Made by a program: the position numbers and the translations under genes. Below are positions 17,350 through 25,718 of a stretch of DNA of 64,000 bases, piece after piece (position 1 is the stretch's first letter; each line of letters opens with the position of its first letter). The DNA is from Chelatococcus sp. (GTDB lineage: Bacteria; Pseudomonadota; Alphaproteobacteria; Rhizobiales; Beijerinckiaceae). Below the pieces are notes generated by a model. The model was not told the origin of the DNA. It did not search any database and was given only the letters and a program-made list of their open reading frames with translations. The stretch covers positions 177,495 to 241,494 of the forward strand of contig QFQY01000008.1 in assembly GCA_003248805.1 (NCBI GenBank), read 5' to 3'.

Positions 17350-17673
17350 TCAGGAGCGCCGCGTCCGCTCGAGCGGGCACCGGTTGCGCTCGGTGAATTC
17401 GTTGAGGGCCGCCAGCTCCTGAATTACGACCGCGCGGCGCGCCGCGTCCTCGGGCGGCAGATCGGCCTCGACCGAGGCGCGCACGGCCCGCCGGCCGGAG
17501 GTCCTGACGATCTTCCGGTTGAAGGCTTCGTTTTCGGCGACGAGCGGCCGCATCTTCAGGAAGGCTTCCGAGCAGGACGAGACCCCGGCGGGGTTCGCGC
17601 TCTGCGTCTGGCTGGTCTGGCATCCGCCCAGGAGGGTCGCGGCGCACAACGCCGCAAGATAGGCAACTTTCAT
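17350..17673 (-). CDS. Small lipoprotein of unknown function
   Basis: A 107-residue protein with an N-terminal signal and lipobox LLGGC (Cys at residue 18), so it is lipidated and anchored in the envelope. The mature part is polar and helical, with one cysteine pair (SSCSEAF and RNRCPLE) that could form a disulfide linking the two ends. I do not recognise a family. It stands alone, with a terminator downstream and about 150 bp of non-coding sequence upstream. Confidence 0.75.
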   Translation of the reverse strand: MKVAYLAALCAATLLGGCQTSQTQSANPAGVSSCSEAFLKMRPLVAENEAFNRKIVRTSGRRAVRASVEADLPPEDAARRAVVIQELAALNEFTERNRCPLERTRRS

Positions 17674-17820
17674 ACGCTCTGCTCCGGCTCGCGACGGCCT
17701 CTCGATCGGTCATCGCTACCGTGTCCGGCGGCAGGAAGCGAGGGGGGAAGGCCGAGAATTCTCCCGCCCCGGCGGAAGGGACGCCGTCGCCCGTCCGGGC
17801 AAGCCGACATGCCGGCCGTG

Positions 17821-18411
17821 CTATGACCGGGTGAAGCGCGGGAAGACGCGCCCGGTTCGCTTCATATAGTCCGCGTAAGGGCTGCCGAAGCCCTCCAGCA
17901 TGAGGCGCTCCTCCTGCCCCACGCGGAAGAAGTACAGCGTTCCGAAGCCGATCAGCCCCGAAAAGCCGGCGATCCAGTTCGGCAGCAGGAAGGCCTGCGC
18001 GATCGCCCAGAGCCAGAAGGCGGAGTACATCGGGTGCCGGACATAGGTGTAGACCCCGTCCGTCACCAGGCGGTGGCTCTCCCGGAGATCCAGCGAGACC
18101 GACCAGTTCCGGCCGAGCGCGCGATGCGTGAGGTGGAACAGCACCAGGGCCGCGGCGGCGATGGCCGCGCCGATCCAGGCCAGACCGGGCTGGAACGGGT
18201 AGTTCGCGGCGCGCGGAAACCCCGTCGCGACATAGAGGAAGGGCAGGATGCCCAGCCCCGTGAGCGAGATCGAGAGCAGCAGCCCTTCCCTCAGGCCGCG
18301 CGCCGTCCGGGAGATCGGTGTCTTGCGGGAGCGTCGTTCGTGAGGGATCCGGATGACGTACCAGCCGACCGCAAGCAGGACATAGATTGCCTTCGCAATG
18401 GACAGCGTCAT
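17821..18411 (-). CDS. Isoprenylcysteine carboxyl methyltransferase-like membrane protein
   Basis: A 196-residue membrane protein of the ICMT/PEMT-like methyltransferase group (SAM-dependent, inner membrane). The C-terminal half has the family core YTYVRHPMYSAFWLWAI (about residues 123-139) and the later FGSPYADYMKRTGRVFP, with the conserved RHP and the acidic/aromatic stretch that binds SAM. Four to five hydrophobic helices are visible. The ATG at 18411 overlaps the stop codon of the upstream hydrolase gene by four bases, so the two are coupled. The substrate is unknown: bacteria lack prenylated CaaX proteins, and a lipid or small thiol/amine acceptor is more likely. Confidence 0.85.
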   Translation of the reverse strand: MTLSIAKAIYVLLAVGWYVIRIPHERRSRKTPISRTARGLREGLLLSISLTGLGILPFLYVATGFPRAANYPFQPGLAWIGAAIAAAALVLFHLTHRALGRNWSVSLDLRESHRLVTDGVYTYVRHPMYSAFWLWAIAQAFLLPNWIAGFSGLIGFGTLYFFRVGQEERLMLEGFGSPYADYMKRTGRVFPRFTRS

Positions 18412-19628
18412 GGCTTTAGTGCCGCCTCTCCGGTCTTCGCAGGCTGGGCTGAATCGCTCAGGCGCCCCTCGGCATCGAAGAAGTCCATAGCACCCAGCGC
18501 CGAGGCTGCCAGCCGCTCGGCTGCGACCGGGCCGCATATGAACATGAAATAATCATAGGGCGCGGGCCGGTCGTTGCCCCGGACGAACTGGCAGTGCATC
18601 CGGTACCAGTTCCGCCGGATTCGCGGATAGCGCGCCGGGGCGATCATCCGCCGGATGCTGACGTTGCGGATGAGGGGGGAGCCGGTGACCGGCAGCCCCA
18701 TCTGGCGCATGGGATCGCCTCCGTAGAAGTTCATCACGTCGGAGCGGGCCCGGTAATCCGCCCAGAAGACGCCGCGTGCCGCGCCGACACGGCTCACCGC
18801 ATCGCGAAACCGGCTCGCCGCACGATGAAGCCCGATCTTGAGGATCGACGCGCCGACGGAGAGAAAGGCGAGCCGGCCGCGCCCGTCCTGCCGGTCGAGC
18901 CCGGATGCGAGGGCGCAGTCGATCATGTCGATCGCGAGCACGGCCCCGAGGCTGTGCCCGACGATCACGATCTCCTCGTCGGGGTCCGTTCGCCGCGCCT
19001 CGGCGATTTCCGTCGCCACGCGCCGCAGCCGGTCCGCGATCAGCGCGTCGCCATGCCGGATGTACTGGCGCGCGAAGATCCAGTCGTCGAAGAGCAGGCC
19101 GAGATGGAGCCAGCGCTCGGCCGCGTGGAAGGCGAGGCCGCCGACGCCGCCCCCCGCCAGGAGGCCGATCAGGCGGCTGTCCGCCGCCCGCGCGATGCCG
19201 ATTCCGGCCATCGCCGCCACGAGCACGATCAGCGCGAAGATGATGAGCGGGTAGAGGAAGAACATCGCATAGCGCCAGCTCGTGCGCAGATATCCCGTGA
19301 AGGCTCCCGCCAGGAGGAAATCCAGAAAGGCCGCCAGCCCCGAGGGCAGCCGCCGCCATATCCGCGCCGTGCGCCCCTGCGCGATGACGTCGTCCCAGCG
19401 CAGCAGATGGAACGCCGTCTCCGTCCGCCAGTTCGGGCCGCCGGCCTGGATCTGCCAGGTCGCCATGTCGGGGCCGACGACGAGTTCGGACACGGTGGCG
19501 GACGCCGCCCAGCTGCGCTCGAAGCGGCGCAATTCCTTGACGAAGCGGCCATGCACGACCGCCGGGGAGGCGGGGTCGTAGCCACCGATATGGTATACTC
19601 GACGTCTAAAGACCCGAGTGTCCGTCAT
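18408..19628 (-). CDS. Membrane-associated alpha/beta-hydrolase-like protein
   Basis: A 406-residue protein with no close family name. Two hydrophobic segments (about residues 105-120 and 125-150) and a further glycine-rich one divide an N-terminal soluble part from a C-terminal part. The latter contains a nucleophile elbow IVIVGHSLGAVLAIDMI (GxSxG with Ser near residue 224), typical of lipases/esterases. A downstream His that would complete a triad is not obvious. I chose the ATG at 19628; upstream in-frame sequence is basic and unlike a protein. It is coupled by a 4-bp overlap to the methyltransferase-like gene. A lipid or envelope substrate is an inference from the membrane segments and partner. 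Confidence 0.75.
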   Translation of the reverse strand: MTDTRVFRRRVYHIGGYDPASPAVVHGRFVKELRRFERSWAASATVSELVVGPDMATWQIQAGGPNWRTETAFHLLRWDDVIAQGRTARIWRRLPSGLAAFLDFLLAGAFTGYLRTSWRYAMFFLYPLIIFALIVLVAAMAGIGIARAADSRLIGLLAGGGVGGLAFHAAERWLHLGLLFDDWIFARQYIRHGDALIADRLRRVATEIAEARRTDPDEEIVIVGHSLGAVLAIDMIDCALASGLDRQDGRGRLAFLSVGASILKIGLHRAASRFRDAVSRVGAARGVFWADYRARSDVMNFYGGDPMRQMGLPVTGSPLIRNVSIRRMIAPARYPRIRRNWYRMHCQFVRGNDRPAPYDYFMFICGPVAAERLAASALGAMDFFDAEGRLSDSAQPAKTGEAALKP

Positions 19629-20068
19629 TCGCAGCAGCCCTGCCCATCCCCCAGCAGTCTTGTTTTGTCTTGTTATTGGAAAGAGGAGGGACGCACCAGC
19701 GCTCGGCCGGCGCGATCCACCGCTTCCGCCCGGGGCGGAGGGGCCGCAAGGGGCCGAGGCGGCAGGGCGGGATCGGCGGAGGCGGCGCTCGCGGCGCGGA
19801 AGAGCCCCGTCGGCGTCTCTCTCGTCGCCTGCCAGCAACATGGCCGCTCTACACTGGCGCCGGCGGCGGTGACGGCGCGGCATCAAGTCGACGCTGTCGG
19901 AGACAGCGGGACAGGCCAGATCATCCGGTGCTTCGCCCTGTGTTCGTCTCGGGGGCAGCATGCCTCTCGTCTTGGTGATGGCGGCCGGGTTGCTGGCGCT
20001 GCCTCGAGGCTCGATTCTTAACCTCGGATCGAATAGAGTTTGCTGTCGGTCGTTGCGGGCGGGGCGAA
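19629..20068. other. 440-bp intergenic region
   Basis: Divergent upstream region between the hydrolase gene and the L,D-transpeptidase gene. Short open frames here have no convincing start or family. A relatively AT-rich stretch around 19590-19680 may hold the promoter of the minus-strand gene. I see no RNA gene or repeat. Confidence 0.5.
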
Positions 20069-20578
20069 ATGAATTTCGGTCGGGTTGTGTTGTCGGCAAG
20101 CGTGTTGGCCGCTCTGGCGCTCTCTGCGCCCGTGCTCGCCCGCGAGTCCGTTCCCTATAATGGCGTTCACGAGCCGGGCTCGATCGTCATCAGGACGAAG
20201 GAACGCCGCCTGTATCTGGTGCGCGACGACGGCACGGCGATCCGTTATCGTGTCGCCGTCGGCAAGGCGTCGAAGCAGTGGCTCGGCGAGGTTCAGATCG
20301 AGGGCAAGTATATCGAGCCCGCCTGGTCGCCGCCGGACGAGATCAAGCGCGACAATCCCGCGCTGCCCGACGTGATCGAGGGTGGCTCGCCACGCAATCC
20401 CATGGGCGCGCGCGCGATGACGCTGACGGGCGGGGGGCAATACGCCATTCACGGCACCAACCGGCCGGAATCGATCGGCACCTTCGCGTCCTATGGCTGC
20501 TTCCGGATGCTGAACGACGACATCATCGACCTGTTCGGCCGCGTCGCGGTCGGGACTCCGGTGATCGTGCTCCGCTGA
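20069..20578 (+). CDS. L,D-transpeptidase (YkuD/ErfK family)
   Basis: Secreted peptidoglycan transpeptidase of 169 residues, which makes 3-3 crosslinks or anchors proteins to the wall. The signal peptide ends around residue 24 (VLARES). The YkuD domain covers about residues 38-169, with the catalytic region IHGTNRPESIGTF...SYGCFRM: His near residue 128 and Cys near residue 144. The residue before Gly-Cys is Tyr instead of the common His of the SHGC motif; this SYGC variant keeps the catalytic Cys and Arg. It is a single-gene unit. Confidence 0.92.
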   Translation: MNFGRVVLSASVLAALALSAPVLARESVPYNGVHEPGSIVIRTKERRLYLVRDDGTAIRYRVAVGKASKQWLGEVQIEGKYIEPAWSPPDEIKRDNPALPDVIEGGSPRNPMGARAMTLTGGGQYAIHGTNRPESIGTFASYGCFRMLNDDIIDLFGRVAVGTPVIVLR

Positions 20579-20664
20579 TTCAGCGCTTTCGCGCGCCCTA
20601 TGGATGAGCGCCCTGCCGTCCACGGCTCGGACGGCCAAAGTGCAGCACCCGCGCCGGCTTCGGT

Positions 20665-21363
20665 TCAGGGGTCGCGATGGGCCGAGAATTCGGGTTCGGC
20701 CGCTGCCTTGCCGCTGTTCATCTGGCGCAGGCTCGTGATGTAGTCGGCCGGGTAGAGCAGCGTGTTCGTCGGGGCGTCCATGCCCATGAACTCCGCCACT
20801 TCGCCGACCCAGCGGTTGCAGTTGTAGAGCACCGCGTGCCACATCGTCGGCGTTCTTTGCTTGCGGCGGATATAGCTCGCGACCCGGCGATAGCGCGCCT
20901 CGTCCATCACGACCCGGAAGCGATTGGAGATGTATTGATCCTCCATGTCGCCGTCGCTGGGGCCGGTTTCCGCCGGAACGGGGACGACGTGACCGACGGA
21001 CCAGAGCTGCGGCCCGTCGCCGGCGGGGTGCAGGCCGGCGACCTGATCGGCGGTGACCTGGCCGACCTCGCCCTTCGCATTGAGGCGTCCATGGACGAGG
21101 AAGGTGTGGCCGTAGCTCAGCGCATAGCGCGAGCGGAATTCGACGAAATACTGCCCGGCCCGCGGCTCGACATCGCGGCGCGGCGCGCGGTGATCAGGCC
21201 GGGCCGAGTGGCTCGTCCCGGTCGCTGCGTAGCTGTGTCGCTGCTGGCTGCTCTCGCCGCGATCCTGGGCGAGCGCCGCACCGAGGCTCGGCCCGCAGAG
21301 AAGGGCGGCGGCCAGGCCGGCCATGACCCAAGAGCGGGCTCGATGGTTCGCGTCAAACCACAT
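20665..21363 (-). CDS. Secreted protein with His/Cys pattern, unknown family
   Basis: A 232-residue exported protein (signal peptide about 1-33, ending ALAQD). The mature part has a low-complexity His/Arg/Ser stretch, then a folded region with SYGHTFLVHGR (about 83-93) and, late, LYNCNRWVGEVAEFMGM (about 179-195). The order His then Cys within NCN resembles circularly permuted NlpC/P60-like cysteine peptidases or acyltransferases, but this is a pattern-level suggestion. It lies between the L,D-transpeptidase and a small lipoprotein, all envelope genes. Function unknown. Confidence 0.7.
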   Translation of the reverse strand: MWFDANHRARSWVMAGLAAALLCGPSLGAALAQDRGESSQQRHSYAATGTSHSARPDHRAPRRDVEPRAGQYFVEFRSRYALSYGHTFLVHGRLNAKGEVGQVTADQVAGLHPAGDGPQLWSVGHVVPVPAETGPSDGDMEDQYISNRFRVVMDEARYRRVASYIRRKQRTPTMWHAVLYNCNRWVGEVAEFMGMDAPTNTLLYPADYITSLRQMNSGKAAAEPEFSAHRDP

Positions 21364-21513
21364 CGCTCAACTCCTGCAGGAAGCTACGCTGGAATAGCCA
21401 CGGCTTAGAAGCCCGGAATACCCGCATTCCGGAGCGAAACCGCCCGAGCCGGGGAACCGAACTGCGTGAGCCCGGGCCGAGAAGTCCCGGCCACCGAAGG
21501 CCTCGGCCGGGAA

Positions 21514-21549
21514 GGAGAGCGGCCAACTCGCTCGGCCGCTCTCCCTTTT
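21514..21549. terminator. Strong hairpin with T-run
   Basis: An 11-bp perfect stem GGAGAGCGGCC / GGCCGCTCTCC with a 9-nt loop, followed on the plus strand by CTTTT. It begins about 14 nt downstream of the stop of the 41-residue lipoprotein gene on the minus strand, so it probably ends that transcript even though the T-run faces the other way. Confidence 0.55.
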
Positions 21550-21558
21550 AGGCCGATA

Positions 21559-21684
21559 TCAGCCCTTGGTGACGATCGGAGCCGCGGCCGGCGGCGGAGC
21601 CTTGCCCTTGCCCTTGCCGATGGAAGCACATCCCCCGACGCCCATGAGCGCAACGGATACGGTCAAAACAAGCAGTGTCTTCAT
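21559..21684 (-). CDS. 41-residue lipoprotein
   Basis: A very short gene with ATG at 21684, preceded by GAGGGCG at good spacing, and a TGA at 21559. The product starts MKTLLVLTVSVALMGVGGC, a signal peptide with the lipobox Cys at residue 19, followed by a Lys/Gly run (GKGKGKA), a Pro/Ala stretch and the end TKG. Size and layout resemble entericidin-type and other tiny alphaproteobacterial lipoproteins. A hairpin lies just downstream. The signal, ribosome site and terminator together make it a believable gene despite its size. Confidence 0.75.
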   Translation of the reverse strand: MKTLLVLTVSVALMGVGGCASIGKGKGKAPPPAAAPIVTKG

Positions 21685-22194
21685 TGATTCGCCCTCGTTT
21701 AAAACAGCCTCAGCTTGTGCTCAGAGAAGTCTCGCTGCTAGTGCGGATGCGCAACACTGTGCCGAAGTCTTTTTGGATCGAAATTCGCGATATGGCACAA
21801 GGCGAGTATTCCAGATGCCGGGCGTACTTTCAATCGTCGATGCTGGGTAGGCCGGTTGAACCGTAAATTGTGGTTGCCGAACCTCAACCATCAACGTCCC
21901 TGATACATTCCGATAACGATCGCACGGAACGAATGTTCCATGGGTCTGAATCTCTTCCCCCGCTGCGCCCGGAGGATCCGGTCACAGGAGGGTTAGCCCC
22001 GAGAAGTCGCGGGGTCTGCAGGCCGGGCGTGGATCGGCGATCCCGAAGCACGAGACAGGAAATGCGGCCCCAACGCTGCGGCGAAACTCGGTGGCTGCCG
22101 GAAGATCTTCGTGCGACGTTCCGAGACGTGGAAGGTTTCGCAAGACGACGGTCGCGGGAAGCAGGCGCACGACTCGGGGCGATACCAAGAATGC
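21685..22194. other. 510-bp intergenic region
   Basis: Sequence between the small lipoprotein gene and tRNA-Thr. The part next to the lipoprotein is less GC-rich and likely carries its promoter. No coding frame here has a start, ribosome site and family match. I see no repeat or second tRNA. Confidence 0.5.
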
Positions 22195-22269
22195 TGGTGC
22201 TGCGAGAGAGGATTGAACTCTCGACCTCTCCATTACCAATGGAGTGCTCTACCACTGAGCTACCGCAGC
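22195..22269 (-). tRNA. tRNA-Thr (anticodon GGT)
   Basis: On the minus strand the cloverleaf is complete: acceptor GCTGCGG / TCGCAGC, D arm GCTC-AGTGGTA-GAGC, anticodon stem CTCCA/TGGAG with loop TTGGTAA (anticodon GGT), T arm GAGAG-TTCAATC-CTCTC, discriminator A and an encoded CCA. It decodes ACC/ACU. Confidence 0.97.
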
Positions 22270-22350
22270 AGGCGGACGGGTCGGCGCCGGGCCTCGTTTC
22301 CGAAGCGGCGTCCTGATGCCACAAGCATCGCGGCGGCGCAACCCGCGCAT

Positions 22351-23058
22351 TCAATCCGGCAACAGCAATCGTGAATCGATCCGGAACAGCCGGCCGTCGC
22401 CGAGCATATGCGCGCTCAGCTCCTCGCGGAACAGCGGCCGGAAGGCGGGGTCGCGCAGGTTGAGGCCGCCGGCATAGGCGCCCATCGCCGGCATGACGCA
22501 GCGGCGCGCCGAGAGCGCGAAGCAGCGCCGGCGCACGGTCCGGCCGCGCAGCCTGACCTTGGCGGCCGGGTGGAGATGGCCGGCGATCTCGAAGCCGGTC
22601 TCGTCGGCGGAGGGCTCGTGGCGCAGCCGGACGCCGCCGATCGCGATCTCGGCTGTGCTGTCCCCGCCCATCGCGGCGTCGATCAGCGGGTCGTGGTTGC
22701 CGGTGATCCAGAGCCAGTCGCGCCCGGCCTGCAGCGCGCGCAGGCTCGCAAGCGCCTCGGGGACGAGCCGGCTGCAGCCGGCGCTGTCGTGAAAACTGTC
22801 GCCGAGCGCGATCACGCGCCGCGGCTGGCGCCGCAGGATCGCGGCCGAGAGCGCCGCCAGGGTCGTCGCGCTGTCGTAGGGCGGCAGCATCAGCCCGCGA
22901 GCCGCATAGGCCGAGCCCTTCTCCAGATGCAGGTCGGCGACGACGAGCGTGCGCTCCTCCGGCAGCCAGAGCGCCCCCGAGAGATCGGGCACGATCGCGA
23001 GCCGGCCGAGCAGGAAGGCGGCCTCGTCCAGTCCGGCGCTGCCGCTCGCCGCGTTCAT
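22351..23058 (-). CDS. pdeM: Ligase-associated DNA damage response endonuclease PdeM
   Basis: Metallophosphoesterase of 235 residues belonging to the conserved set of DNA-repair genes that travels with an ATP-dependent ligase. The dimetal motifs are in order: VADLHLEKG (about 41), ALGDSFHD (about 85), ITGNHDP (about 119) and the late GHLHP (about 161). It would act as an endonuclease or end-processing phosphoesterase. Its ATG overlaps the helicase stop codon by four bases (ATGA at 23055-23058). The other two members of the set, exonuclease and ligase, lie at 28244 and 30337 rather than in one operon. Confidence 0.9.
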   Translation of the reverse strand: MNAASGSAGLDEAAFLLGRLAIVPDLSGALWLPEERTLVVADLHLEKGSAYAARGLMLPPYDSATTLAALSAAILRRQPRRVIALGDSFHDSAGCSRLVPEALASLRALQAGRDWLWITGNHDPLIDAAMGGDSTAEIAIGGVRLRHEPSADETGFEIAGHLHPAAKVRLRGRTVRRRCFALSARRCVMPAMGAYAGGLNLRDPAFRPLFREELSAHMLGDGRLFRIDSRLLLPD

Positions 23059-25562
23059 GCCATCGCCTCGTCCGTCAGCACTGCTTCCGCCTCCGCCAGA
23101 ATTGCGTCCGCCGCCTCGCCATGCACCGCCTCGCGCCCGATCTCGAGCATTACCGAGACGGAGAGCGGGGATACATGGTCGAGAGGCTGATGCACGATTC
23201 TGCCGCTGATTCGTGTCAGCATCTGGCCGAGCCTTCGGATGTCGAGCAGGCCGGTCGCCGCGTCGGCGCGGGCGGCCTTGAGCAGGATGTGGTCCGGCTC
23301 GTGCCGCCTCAGCACGTCATAGACCAGATCGGTCGAGACCGTGAGCTGCCGCCCGGTCTTCTCCTGCCCGGGGAAGCGCTTCTCGATCAGGCCGCCGACG
23401 ATGGCGCATTGCCGGAAGGTCCGCTTCATCAGCGCCGATTCCGCCAGCCACTCCTCGAGATCGTCGCCGAGCATGTCCTGCGCGAAGAGGTCGTCGAGGT
23501 CGAGCGCGCCGCGCGCGATCGCCGCGCCCATGTCGGCCAGCGTCCAGCAGGCCATGCCGTAATCGTTGCAGACGAAGCCGAGCGGCTTCATCCGCGCCCG
23601 CTCCAGCCGCCGGGTCAGCAGCATGCCGAGCGTCTGGTGGGCGAGCCGGCCCTCGAAGGGATAGGCGACGAGATAGAAGCGGCCCCCGCGCGGAAAGGTC
23701 TCGACCAGGAGCTCGCCCGGCTTCGGCAGGCGAGACTTCTGCTTCTGCGCATGCAGCCAGGCGGAAACCTCGTCGGGCAGGGTGTGCCACTGCCCGGGCG
23801 AGGCCAGCATGGCGCGCACGCGGGCGGCGAGGAAGGTCGAGAGCGGAAACTTGCCGCCTTCATAGGAGGGCACCTTCGGGTCGGTTCCCGCCGCGGCGCG
23901 CGAGCACACCGCCTCGTTCTCGATCAGCCCCTCGAAGCGCAGCACCTCGCCGGCGAAGACGAAGGTGTCGCCCGGCGTCAGCGTCTCGGCGAAATACTCC
24001 TCGACCTCGCCGAGCACGCGCCCGCCGCGCATGATCTGCGAGGGCTGGCCGGGCCTGCCGCCGCGAGCCCGGCCGAGCCGGACCTTGATCATGGCGGCCT
24101 CGACGATGGTGCCGACATTCATGCGGTAGTGCTGGATGACCTTGGCGTTGCTCGCCCGCCAGAGGCCCGCCTTGTCCTGCCGCAGCTTGGCGAAGCGCTC
24201 ATAGCTCTTCAGCGCATAGCCGCCGGTGGCGACGAAGTTCACCACCGCGTCGAAATCCGCGCGCGCCAGATCGGCATAGGGCGAGGCGGTCCTCACCTCC
24301 TCATAGAGCGCGTCCGGGGCGAAGCCGTCCGAGCAGGCGACGCCGAGCACATGCTGGGCCAGCACGTCGAGCCCGCCGATGCGCGGCTCGGGCGTGTCCT
24401 GCGCCGCCTCCTGTACCGCATCGAGCGCGGCGCGGCATTCCAGCATCTCGAAGCGGTTGGAGGGCACCAGCAGCGCCTGCGAGGGCTCGTCCATGCGGTG
24501 GTTCGAGCGGCCGATGCGCTGCATCAGCCGGCTCGCGCCCTTGGGCGCGCCGAGATTGACGACGAGGTCGACATCGCCCCAGTCGATGCCGAGATCGAGC
24601 GTCGCGGTGCAGACCACGGCCTTGAGCCGTCCCTCCGCCATCGCGGCCTCGACCTTGCGGCGCTGCTGCGCGTCGAGCGAGCCGTGGTGGAGCGCGATCG
24701 GCAGGCTGTCCTCGTTGAGGTTCCACAGAGCCTGGAAGGCGAACTCCGCCTGCATGCGCGTGTTGACGAAGACGAGCGTCAGCCTGTGGTCGCGGATCGC
24801 GCGATAGATCGCGCGCATCGCGTGCAGCGAGGTGTGGCCGGCGATCGGCAGGCGGCTCTCGGTGTCGAGGATGCCGATGCGCGGTTTCGCGCCGCCGCTC
24901 ACGGTCACCAGCCCCGCCGGGGTCGCGGTGCCGCCGAGATAGCGCTGGAGATCGGCCGGCTCGCGGACGGTGGCGGAGAGCCCCACCGCGCTGGCCTGCG
25001 GCGCCAGCGCCTTGAGCCGCGCCAGATCCAGCGCCAGCAGGTCGCCGCGCTTGGAGGTGACGAGCGCGTGCAACTCGTCGAGCACGATCCGCCGCAGGCC
25101 CGCGAAGAAGGGCGCGGCGTCGCGATGCGAAACCAGCAGCGCGAGCTGCTCCGGCGTCGTCAGCAGGATGTCGGGCGGCCGGGCGATCTGCCGCGTGCGC
25201 TTGGCGGCCGAGGTGTCGCCGGTGCGGGTCTCGACCGTGACCGGCAGGCCCATCTCGCGGATCGGCGCGTCGAGATTGCGCGCGATGTCGACGGCCAGCG
25301 CCTTCAGGGGCGAAATGTAGAGCGTGTGCAGCCCGTCGCTCTCTCCCTTGCGCCGGTCCTGGCCCTCGCGGCCCGCCAGCTCGACCAGCGAGGGCAGGAA
25401 GCCGGCCAGCGTCTTGCCGGCGCCGGTCGGGGCCACGAGCAGGGTCGAGCGCCCGGCCCGCGCCTCCTCCAGCAGGGCGAGCTGGTGCGGCCGCACGCTC
25501 CAGCCGCGCCCGGCGAACCAGGCCTCGAAAGCGGCGGGAAGGAGCGGGGAGGGCGCGGCCAT
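23055..25562 (-). CDS. Ligase-associated DNA damage response DEXH-box helicase
   Basis: Lhr-like superfamily 2 helicase of 835 residues. Walker A is VAPTGAGKT at residues 43-51; motif II reads DELH at 162-165. The SAT motif GLSAT is near residue 190, and the C-terminal RecA domain has VNLGAPKGASRLMQRIGRSNHR with motif VI. A winged-helix and Lhr-specific C-terminal region follow. I chose the ATG at 25562, where homology to the family begins (RPHQLALLEEAR). It is transcribed divergently from the HWE kinase and coupled to pdeM. The role, ATP-driven 3'-5' unwinding in repair of damaged DNA, is known for the family. Confidence 0.93.
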   Translation of the reverse strand: MAAPSPLLPAAFEAWFAGRGWSVRPHQLALLEEARAGRSTLLVAPTGAGKTLAGFLPSLVELAGREGQDRRKGESDGLHTLYISPLKALAVDIARNLDAPIREMGLPVTVETRTGDTSAAKRTRQIARPPDILLTTPEQLALLVSHRDAAPFFAGLRRIVLDELHALVTSKRGDLLALDLARLKALAPQASAVGLSATVREPADLQRYLGGTATPAGLVTVSGGAKPRIGILDTESRLPIAGHTSLHAMRAIYRAIRDHRLTLVFVNTRMQAEFAFQALWNLNEDSLPIALHHGSLDAQQRRKVEAAMAEGRLKAVVCTATLDLGIDWGDVDLVVNLGAPKGASRLMQRIGRSNHRMDEPSQALLVPSNRFEMLECRAALDAVQEAAQDTPEPRIGGLDVLAQHVLGVACSDGFAPDALYEEVRTASPYADLARADFDAVVNFVATGGYALKSYERFAKLRQDKAGLWRASNAKVIQHYRMNVGTIVEAAMIKVRLGRARGGRPGQPSQIMRGGRVLGEVEEYFAETLTPGDTFVFAGEVLRFEGLIENEAVCSRAAAGTDPKVPSYEGGKFPLSTFLAARVRAMLASPGQWHTLPDEVSAWLHAQKQKSRLPKPGELLVETFPRGGRFYLVAYPFEGRLAHQTLGMLLTRRLERARMKPLGFVCNDYGMACWTLADMGAAIARGALDLDDLFAQDMLGDDLEEWLAESALMKRTFRQCAIVGGLIEKRFPGQEKTGRQLTVSTDLVYDVLRRHEPDHILLKAARADAATGLLDIRRLGQMLTRISGRIVHQPLDHVSPLSVSVMLEIGREAVHGEAADAILAEAEAVLTDEAMA

Positions 25563-25718
25563 GCCGGCCGAAGATAGGGGGCGCCGGCGGAGAACGAAAG
25601 GGGAATGGTTGCCGCGGCCCGGCATGGTCGCTGGCGCGCCGCCGGGCGCCATGCAACAAAAGCGTCCCGCCGGCGTTGGAGCCGCAGTCCGCTCCGATGG
25701 GAGCCCGAGGTTCAGCCT

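Noticed and set aside
21884..22354. Minus-strand open frame across the tRNA gene
   Set aside because: It includes the translation of tRNA-Thr (a familiar false protein) and no other protein-like sequence.
23121..25577. Open frame of 818 codons opposite the DEXH helicase
   Set aside because: Antisense to a helicase with all motifs; no recognisable domain.
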